Assembly: GCA_963815355.1 (NCBI GenBank)
Contig: CAWFGJ010000008.1
Location: 25,808 to 89,807 of the forward strand
Source: JAPUEK01 sp963815355
GTDB lineage: Bacteria > Pseudomonadota > Alphaproteobacteria > Rhodobacterales > Rhodobacteraceae
Length of the DNA: 64,000 nt
Reading direction: 5' to 3'
The position numbers were made by a program, and so were the translations under genes. Numbering within the stretch: the first letter of the stretch is position 1; each line of letters opens with the position of its first letter. Below are positions 25,371 to 31,312 of this stretch, piece after piece. The notes beneath the pieces were generated by a model. The model saw only the letters and a program-made list of their open reading frames with translations, ran no database searches and had not been told where the DNA came from.

Positions 25371-25453
25371 GGGTTTCGCGCATTGGCGGGTAGAGGAACC
25401 GGATTTTATGCCGTATATTCGCATGAAACCCGCCAATCCCGCAGGAAACCCGC
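25371..25453. promoter_or_regulatory. Inverted and direct repeats in the hpd/Lrp divergent promoter
   Basis: ATTGGCGGGT (25382-25391) and ACCCGCCAAT (25428-25437) form a perfect inverted repeat. Imperfect extensions reach GGGTTTC at 25371 on the left and GAAACCC at 25445 on the right. The word GAAACCCGC occurs twice in direct orientation 20 bases apart (25425 and 25445). A probable binding array for the adjacent Lrp-type regulator. Confidence 0.6.
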
Positions 25454-25909
25454 ATGCTCGACCCGACCGATTCTCGGTTGCTTGCCGAAGTCCAGCGCAA
25501 CGCAATGGTCACCGCCCAAGAATTGGGCGACTGCCTGAACTTGTCGGCAAGTCAGGCTGCGCGGCGCCGTCAGAGGCTGGAGCAGGACGGCTATATCACG
25601 GGCTATCGCGCGCAACTGGCCCCGCAGCGGCTTGGCCTGTCGGTTCAGGCCTTTGTGCAGGTCCAGATGGCCAGACACGCCCCTGAAAACGCCCGCGCTT
25701 TCGGTCTGCTGATCGCAACCTTACCCGAGGTGATCTCAGCCTGGACCCTGACGGGCGAGGCGGATTACCTGCTGCGTGTCTGGTGCGCCGACCTTCCCGC
25801 CCTGAACCGATTGATCCATGAACGCCTGCTGCCGCATCCAGCGGTGGCGCGCGTTCAAAGCCAGATTGTCATGGACCAGTTCAAAGCCGACGCCCCGCTG
25901 CCAACCTGA
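25454..25909 (+). CDS. Lrp/AsnC family regulator, likely of hpd
   Basis: A 151-residue regulator. The HTH region LDPTDSRLLAEVQRNAMVTAQELGDCLNLSASQAARRRQRLEQDGYITGY and the RAM domain ending with LTGEADYLLRVWCADLPALNRLI are clear. It is divergent from hpd, so it probably responds to an aromatic amino acid or derivative (inference). The start lies directly at the end of the repeat array, implying autoregulation. The Kef-type gene follows after nine bases and may be cotranscribed. Confidence 0.92.
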   Translation: MLDPTDSRLLAEVQRNAMVTAQELGDCLNLSASQAARRRQRLEQDGYITGYRAQLAPQRLGLSVQAFVQVQMARHAPENARAFGLLIATLPEVISAWTLTGEADYLLRVWCADLPALNRLIHERLLPHPAVARVQSQIVMDQFKADAPLPT

Positions 25910-25918
25910 AAGGCCGTT

Positions 25919-27916
25919 ATGGAAAGTTTCCTCCTTCAAGCCTCCGTATATCTTGGGGCAGCGGTTCTGGTCGTGCCACTATCGGTCCGGCTCGGGCTGG
26001 GCTCTGTGCTTGGGTATATTGCGGCTGGGATCTTGATGGGCCCGATTTTGGGCCTTGCCGGGGCCGAAACGGCGGACTTGCAGCATTTTGCCGAGTTTGG
26101 CGTGGTGCTGATGCTGTTCCTGATCGGGCTGGAACTGGAACCCAAGGCCCTTTGGGAAATGCGCCATCGGCTCATCGGTCTGGGCGGGGTGCAGGTTGCC
26201 GCGACAACATTGGTGTTGGCGTCAGCACTGCTGATGTTGGGGCAAAGCTTTAGCGTTGCGCTTGTTGTCGGTATGCTTGGCTCGCTGTCTTCCACAGCAA
26301 TCGTTTTGCAGACGCTTTCGGAAAAGAACCTGATGCGGACCCAAGGCGGGCGGTCCATTTTTTCGGTGCTGCTGACACAGGATATCGCGGTGATCCCGAT
26401 GTTGGCGATTATCCCGCTGCTGGCCTTACCTGATCTCGGGGGGCCGGATTCCGCGATCTTTGGCATCATTAACGCCGAACCTATCATTGCCGAAGAGGCC
26501 AGCAAGGCCGAGCCGATCGTGACGTTTCTTCAACAGCTTCCCGGTTGGGCGGGGGGCTTGGTTACCCTGTCCATCATTGCGGCGATTGTATTGGCGGGCC
26601 ATTATCTCAGCCGTCCGATCTTCCGCTTTGTCCACGCGGCGCGCTTGCCCGAGATGTCGACCTTTATCTCGCTGCTCATGGTGTTGGGTATCGCGTTTCT
26701 GATGATGCTGGTCGGCCTGTCCCCAGCACTTGGCACTTTCGTTGCCGGCGTGGTTTTGGCCAACTCGGAATTCCGCCATCAGTTGGAGGCGGATCTGAGC
26801 CCCTTTAAGGGCTTGCTGCTCGGCCTCTTTTTTATGACCGTAGGCGTCGGGATCAACTTTGGCATGTTGGTGCGCGCGCCACTCTTGGTCGCCGGGCTGA
26901 CGCTTGGCCTGATTGCGATCAAGGTTCTGGTCCTGTGGCCGCTGGCTTCCGTCTTTGGGCTGAAAGGGCAAGACCGTTGGCTTTTCGCGCTCGGGTTGGC
27001 GCAAGGGGGCGAGTTTGGCTTTCTGATCGTCAGCTTTGCCCGCAGTGAGGGGGCCATGCCCCTGGCGGCAGGGCAAATGGCGCTTTTGGTGGTCAGCCTT
27101 TCCATGCTGCTGACCCCGCTTCTGTTTATCGCGCAAGAAAAACTGGCCAGTCGCCGGGTCCGCGAACCGGAGCGCGCGCCAGATGAGATCAACGAAACCG
27201 CACAAGTCATCATCGCGGGAATCGGGCGCTTTGGGCAAGTGGTGAACCGGTTGGTGCGCCATTCCGGGGTGCCGACCGTGGTTTTGGACAGCGACATGAC
27301 CACCATTGAGACCATGCGCCGCTTTGGCGTCAAAGGGTTCTTCGGTGACCCTTCGCGCCCTGAATTGCTTGAGGCGGCAGGGCTGAGCAAAGCACAGGTG
27401 TTGGTCGTCGCGGTAGATGATCAGGAAAACTGCAACCGGATCGTCGCCTATGCCCGCCGCGTGCGTCCCGATATCCACATCGTTGCCCGGGCCCGCGACC
27501 GCGTCCATGTGTATGAACTCTACAAGGCCGGGGCCGACGATATCGTGCGCGAAACCTTTGACAGCTCTGTTCGGGCCGGTCGCTATGTGCTCGAAAACAT
27601 GGGGTTTTCGGAATACGAAGCGTCCAAGTTGTCCAGCGCCTTTTGGACAATCGACCGGGCAGCGATGCGCGATCTGGCCGAGGTTTGGGTTCCGGGCCAG
27701 CCCGTTCACCTGAACGAATCTTATGTTGAGCGGGCCAAACAACTGGACCGGGATCTGGAAACCGCGCTGATCGACGAACTCTACGAGGTGCGCCCGATGG
27801 CGTCAGATGACCATGCCCCCGCCGTCCCGCCCCCACATGAGCTATTGGAATCAGAGCAAGGGCCTGATCAACCCGCGGAGACGCCAGCCTCGCCAAAAGT
27901 GGCCATGCCCGAATGA
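25919..27916 (+). CDS. CPA2-family cation:proton antiporter with RCK domain (KefB/KefC-like)
   Basis: A 665-residue inner-membrane protein. About twelve helices run from MESFLLQASVYLGAAVLVVPLS, and contain LSSTAIVLQTL and LLTQDIAVIPM, with the CPA2 aspartate. GLAQGGEFGFLIVSFA comes near the end of the membrane part. A TrkA-N nucleotide-binding domain follows (VIIAGIGRFGQVVNRLVRHSG, dinucleotide motif GIGRFG), then a disordered acidic tail. Kef systems release K+ under electrophile stress; no ancillary KefF/G gene is nearby. Its last 49 bases overlap the antisense end of cobT. Confidence 0.93.
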   Translation: MESFLLQASVYLGAAVLVVPLSVRLGLGSVLGYIAAGILMGPILGLAGAETADLQHFAEFGVVLMLFLIGLELEPKALWEMRHRLIGLGGVQVAATTLVLASALLMLGQSFSVALVVGMLGSLSSTAIVLQTLSEKNLMRTQGGRSIFSVLLTQDIAVIPMLAIIPLLALPDLGGPDSAIFGIINAEPIIAEEASKAEPIVTFLQQLPGWAGGLVTLSIIAAIVLAGHYLSRPIFRFVHAARLPEMSTFISLLMVLGIAFLMMLVGLSPALGTFVAGVVLANSEFRHQLEADLSPFKGLLLGLFFMTVGVGINFGMLVRAPLLVAGLTLGLIAIKVLVLWPLASVFGLKGQDRWLFALGLAQGGEFGFLIVSFARSEGAMPLAAGQMALLVVSLSMLLTPLLFIAQEKLASRRVREPERAPDEINETAQVIIAGIGRFGQVVNRLVRHSGVPTVVLDSDMTTIETMRRFGVKGFFGDPSRPELLEAAGLSKAQVLVVAVDDQENCNRIVAYARRVRPDIHIVARARDRVHVYELYKAGADDIVRETFDSSVRAGRYVLENMGFSEYEASKLSSAFWTIDRAAMRDLAEVWVPGQPVHLNESYVERAKQLDRDLETALIDELYEVRPMASDDHAPAVPPPHELLESEQGPDQPAETPASPKVAMPE

Positions 27917-28881
27917 CAGGCAACTGCCGCCTGCACGATGCCAATCGCAAGCGCGGCACCTGACCCTTCGCCAAGCCGCAACCCAAGCGACAGCAGCGGC
28001 GCCTTGCCAAGTGCTGCCAACAGGCGCGGGTGCGCGCCCTCAGCACTCTCATGGCCCGCGACGGCGTGATCCAGCGCCGCAGGGTCCAGCTTTAGAAGGA
28101 CGGCGGCGGCGGCACAGGCAATGAACCCGTCGAGGATAACAGGGACCCCCAAAACCCGCGCGCGCGCCATTGCTCCGGCCATCGCCGCGATCTCACGTCC
28201 GCCAAGACAGGCAAGGATGTCCAGCGGGTCTTTGGCTTCGGCGTGCCGGGCCAGCCCGGCGGCCACAACCTGCGCTTTGCGCGCCAGCCCTGCGTCATCG
28301 ACCCCGGTCCCGCGCCCCACCCAATCGGCTGGAGCGCCGCCGAACAAGGCCGCCGCAAGCGCCGCCGCAACCGTGGTGTTGCCGATGCCCATTTCCCCCA
28401 CAACCAGCAGATCCGTGGCAGGATTGACGGCTTGCCAACCGGTGGCAAGCGCATGGATCGTCTCGTCCGGGCTCATGGCCGGACCTTGGGTGAAATCGCC
28501 AGTCGGGTGATCAAGGTCTAGCGCGTGCACCGACATCTCTGCCCCGAAACACCGGCTGAGCTGGTTGATCGCCGCCCCGCCCGATTGAAAGTTTGCAACC
28601 ATCTGGACGGTCACTTCGGCGGGAAAGGCTGAGACCCCCTGCGCCGTGACCCCATGGTTGCCGGCAAAAATGATCACCTGCGGCTTGCGGATCACGGGAC
28701 GCGGGTTGCCTTGCCACGCCGCCACCCAAATTGCCAGATCTTCCAGCCGTCCCAGCGCGCCCGGCGGCTTGGTCAGTTGCCCGTTGCGCGCGGCGGCCCC
28801 GGCCAGTGCCGCATGATCGGCAGCCCGCGCGCCCCGCAAAAGGCCCACAAAGTCAGCGAAAGTCTGGAAGGGAGCGGTCAT
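27868..28881 (-). CDS. cobT: Nicotinate-nucleotide--dimethylbenzimidazole phosphoribosyltransferase
   Basis: Makes alpha-ribazole phosphate for the lower ligand of cobalamin; 337 residues. Family motifs include KPPGALGRLEDLAIWVAAWQ, IFAGNHGVTAQGVSAFP, GEMGIGNTTVAAAL and the C-terminal GLRLGEGSGAALAI. It is divergent from cobS across 79 bases, with no cobalamin riboswitch visible there. Its 3' end overlaps the convergent antiporter gene by 49 bases. Confidence 0.97.
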   Translation of the reverse strand: MTAPFQTFADFVGLLRGARAADHAALAGAAARNGQLTKPPGALGRLEDLAIWVAAWQGNPRPVIRKPQVIIFAGNHGVTAQGVSAFPAEVTVQMVANFQSGGAAINQLSRCFGAEMSVHALDLDHPTGDFTQGPAMSPDETIHALATGWQAVNPATDLLVVGEMGIGNTTVAAALAAALFGGAPADWVGRGTGVDDAGLARKAQVVAAGLARHAEAKDPLDILACLGGREIAAMAGAMARARVLGVPVILDGFIACAAAAVLLKLDPAALDHAVAGHESAEGAHPRLLAALGKAPLLSLGLRLGEGSGAALAIGIVQAAVACHSGMATFGEAGVSAG

Positions 28882-28960
28882 GGCGGCTTTCCGTTGAATT
28901 CATCCGGGGTTCTGGCTAGCGAAGGGGAAATGCTTTGACCAGCCCGGAAAGGACGCCCAG

Positions 28961-29710
28961 TTGATCGACCGCGACATCGTCTCAAAAGGTTTCTCCGATC
29001 TGCTTGCAGGTTTTGGGCTTTTGACGCGCCTGCCCCTTCCCGCCTTTGCCCATGCAGCGCCCAAAGCAGACGCGGCTTGGGCGTGGCCCGTTGTGGGCTT
29101 TGCGATTGCGGCAGCGGCGGCGCTGGTTGCGGCGTTGGGCTGCGAGCTGGGGCTTACGCCAGAAATCGCGGCGGTGCTGGTGCTGATTGCGGCGGCACTA
29201 CTGACCGGCGGTCTGCACGAAGATGGCTTGGCCGATTGCGTAGACGGCTTTTTCGGCGGTCGCAGCAAAGAGCGCCGTTTGGAGATCATGAAAGACAGCA
29301 TGATCGGTAGTTACGGCGCCTTGGCGCTTGGCCTGATCCTGCTTTTGCGCTGGACGGCTTTGACCGCCGTGATCGAAGGGGGCCATTGGGGCGCGATCCT
29401 TGCGGCAGGGGCGCTCAGCCGGGTGCCGATGGTGGCGCTCATGGCGGGCCTGGACAATGCGCGCGGTAGCGGTCTGTCCGCCTCCGTCGGAAAGCCATCC
29501 GCGGCAACGGCGGGTGCGGCAGCGATGACCGCGCTGGTGCTGGCGCTGCTCGCGGCGGGATGGGTGGCAATCCCGATGGCCTTTGCCACCCTTGCGGTGA
29601 CCCTGACCGTCGGCGCCGTGGCGCGGAAGAAAATCGGCGGACAAACCGGCGATGTCTTGGGCGCGGCGCAACAAATCGCCGAAGCGGCCGCTCTGGCCAT
29701 CACACACTGA
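28961..29710 (+). CDS. cobS: Adenosylcobinamide-GDP ribazoletransferase (cobalamin synthase)
   Basis: An integral membrane enzyme of 249 residues, joining GDP-cobinamide and alpha-ribazole. It begins with TTG preceded by a GGAAAGGA site. The aspartate-rich active-site motif LHEDGLADCVDGFFGG and KDSMIGSYGALALGL are diagnostic, with several hydrophobic helices around them. It works directly after CobT in nucleotide-loop assembly. Confidence 0.96.
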   Translation: MIDRDIVSKGFSDLLAGFGLLTRLPLPAFAHAAPKADAAWAWPVVGFAIAAAAALVAALGCELGLTPEIAAVLVLIAAALLTGGLHEDGLADCVDGFFGGRSKERRLEIMKDSMIGSYGALALGLILLLRWTALTAVIEGGHWGAILAAGALSRVPMVALMAGLDNARGSGLSASVGKPSAATAGAAAMTALVLALLAAGWVAIPMAFATLAVTLTVGAVARKKIGGQTGDVLGAAQQIAEAAALAITH

Positions 29711-29722
29711 GCATCAAATGCA

Positions 29723-29749
29723 AAACGGCGACCGCAGGGGCCGCCGTTT
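29723..29749. terminator. Bidirectional terminator between cobS and cdnL
   Basis: AAACGGCG (29723-29730) pairs with CGCCGTTT (29742-29749). The A/T ends of the stem give a T-tract on each strand. It lies between convergent stops. Confidence 0.75.
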
Positions 29750-29768
29750 CACCAAAAGTTTAGCGCGT

Positions 29769-30278
29769 TTAAGCGGCGCGCGAGGTCAGAACGTCACCGA
29801 CCTTACGCTGAGCGCCTGCCTCGTCCACACCGGACACGGCGGCAACTTCGCGGGTCAAACGCTCAAGCGCGGCTTCATACAGCTGGCGCTCCGAATAGCT
29901 TTGCTCGCGCTGGTCATCACTGCGGTGCAGGTCGCGCACGACCTCGGCAATCGCCATCAGATCGCCAGAGTTGATCTTTTGCTCATACTCTTGCGCGCGG
30001 CGTGACCACATGGCCCGCTTGACCTTGGCCTTGCCCTTGAGCGTGTCCAGAGCCCGCGACACCACATCAGGGGTCGACAGCGACCGCATGCCGATGTCGG
30101 TGGCCTTGTGGGTTGGCACCCGCAGGGTCATCTTGTCCTTCTCAAAGGAAATCACGAAAAGCTCCAGAGAGATGCCCGCAACTTCTTGCTCTTCGATAGA
30201 GACAATCCGGCCCACGCCATGCGCGGGGTACACCACGAACTCATTCGGGCGGAACTCAGGCTTCTTCGATTTGGTCAT
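29769..30278 (-). CDS. cdnL: CarD-like transcriptional regulator (CdnL)
   Basis: A 169-residue RNA-polymerase-binding protein. The N-terminal Tudor-like RNAP-interaction domain shows FRPNEFVVYPAHGVGRIVSIEEQEVAG and the helical C-terminus contains KRAMWSRRAQEYEQKINSGD, both typical of alphaproteobacterial CdnL. Such proteins stabilise open promoter complexes, especially at rRNA genes. The start MTKSKKPEF is preferred over an upstream methionine that adds a noncanonical extension. Confidence 0.95.
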   Translation of the reverse strand: MTKSKKPEFRPNEFVVYPAHGVGRIVSIEEQEVAGISLELFVISFEKDKMTLRVPTHKATDIGMRSLSTPDVVSRALDTLKGKAKVKRAMWSRRAQEYEQKINSGDLMAIAEVVRDLHRSDDQREQSYSERQLYEAALERLTREVAAVSGVDEAGAQRKVGDVLTSRAA

Positions 30279-30420
30279 ACAGTCGATTCCTCGGCATGAG
30301 GCCCGATCCGGCCAAAACCCATAGACCAGAGACAATATCTCCGGGAACCTACGGGCATTGGTGATAAAGAATTTAACTCAGGCGAGCAGTCCAGAGTTGT
30401 TCTACGGGCGTCCGTGTTTG

Positions 30421-30444
30421 TTTGTGCACATTGTATAACACAAA
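30421..30444. promoter_or_regulatory. TTTGTG-N12-CACAAA dyad, possible cdnL promoter/operator
   Basis: TTTGTG (30421-30426) and CACAAA (30439-30444) flank a TATA-rich core (TTATACAAT on the cdnL strand), about 145 bases before the cdnL start. It is in the 300-base gap between cdnL and fdxA. This is a candidate promoter with an overlapping dyad; no regulator is assigned. Confidence 0.4.
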
Positions 30445-30494
30445 TTTGGCCTGATTCCAACTACCCCCCGCAGGGTGCATTTTATCGCATATCG

Positions 30495-30516
30495 CTGGAA
30501 TATCTCACTATTCCAG
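30495..30516. terminator. Perfect hairpin downstream of fdxA
   Basis: CTGGAATA (30495-30502) pairs with TATTCCAG (30509-30516) over a 6-base loop, about 65 bases after the fdxA stop. There is no clear T-run, so it may be a processing or stabilising structure rather than a terminator. Confidence 0.4.
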
Positions 30517-30580
30517 AATGGCGCCGAATCGAGAACGCTGCGTTACCGAATCAGGCCCCGCTTCTGCCGCAGTTTTTGCG

Positions 30581-30919
30581 TCAGCCGCCTTCGCCGGGTG
30601 CTTCGGAGAAATACTTCTCCATCTTGCCCTTTTCGCCGTCGCGCTCTTCGTAGCCGGGCAGCGGATCGCGTTTGGTGGTGATCACGGGCCACATCAACGC
30701 ATACTTGCGATTGAAGGTGACCCAAGCCTCCATATCCGGCTCGGTATCGGGGCGGATCGCGTCCGCCGGGCATTCCGGTTCGCAGACACCACAGTCGATG
30801 CATTCATCAGGATGAATGACCAAGGTGTTCTCGCCCTCATAAAAGCAATCGACCGGGCAGACTTCTACACAGTCGGTATATTTGCAGGCGATGCAATTGT
30901 CGGTGACAACATAGGTCAT
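30581..30919 (-). CDS. fdxA: 7Fe ferredoxin FdxA
   Basis: A 112-residue seven-iron ferredoxin. MTYVVTDNCIACKYTDCVEVCPVDCF and CIDCGVCEPECPADAI carry the cysteines for one [3Fe-4S] and one [4Fe-4S] cluster. The extended C-terminal half (NRKYALMWPVITTKRDPLPG) is the FdxA hallmark. It lies in the conserved helicase-S4-fdxA-cdnL order seen in relatives. It acts as a low-potential cytoplasmic electron carrier. Confidence 0.97.
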   Translation of the reverse strand: MTYVVTDNCIACKYTDCVEVCPVDCFYEGENTLVIHPDECIDCGVCEPECPADAIRPDTEPDMEAWVTFNRKYALMWPVITTKRDPLPGYEERDGEKGKMEKYFSEAPGEGG

Positions 30920-30982
30920 GGCGGGCCTCGTTTCGTTCCCCAGTCGGGTCGGCGCGTCGCATCCCTAGCGAAGCGGCGCGGA

Positions 30983-31312
30983 TCATTCAAGCGGTGACGC
31001 AGTCGCATCGGCACCAGGTAGGTCCAGATCGGAATAAAGCAGGCGCGCTTCTTCGCTTGCCCCCCGGCGCAGACCCAGATGAAGCACGCGGACCACGCGA
31101 ATCTGGTTTTCCTGCGCAAAGGTCAACACGTCCCCGATCCCGACGCCATGGCCGGGCTTTTTGCACCGCTGGCCATTTATCCGCAGGTGTCCGCCCTCAA
31201 CCACTTCGGCGGCCAGGTCGCGGGATCTGAAGAACCGGGCGTGCCACAACCATTTGTCCAGCCGAAGCTTCGGCTGGACCGCTGGATTGGCTTTACCGCC
31301 CGGCCCTGCCAT
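30983..31312 (-). CDS. RNA-binding S4 domain protein (Hsp15/HslR-like)
   Basis: A 109-residue protein with a single S4 domain: LRLDKWLWHARFFRSRDLAAEVVEGGHLRINGQRCKKPGHGVGIGDVL. Hsp15-type proteins bind stalled 50S subunits with nascent chains. The start codon directly abuts the helicase stop, so the two are translated from one message. A 24-base perfect palindrome occupies codons about 12-19. Confidence 0.92.
   Translation of the reverse strand: MAGPGGKANPAVQPKLRLDKWLWHARFFRSRDLAAEVVEGGHLRINGQRCKKPGHGVGIGDVLTFAQENQIRVVRVLHLGLRRGASEEARLLYSDLDLPGADATASPLE
31256..31279. repeat. 24-base perfect palindrome inside the S4 gene
   Basis: GTCCAGCCGAAG followed by its exact complement CTTCGGCTGGAC, centred at 31267/31268. 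In the mRNA it would fold into a hairpin about 33-57 bases after the start codon. Confidence 0.8.

Noticed and set aside
28882..28960. A cobalamin riboswitch between cobT and cobS
   Set aside because: The 79-base gap is too short and no B12-box-like sequence is seen.
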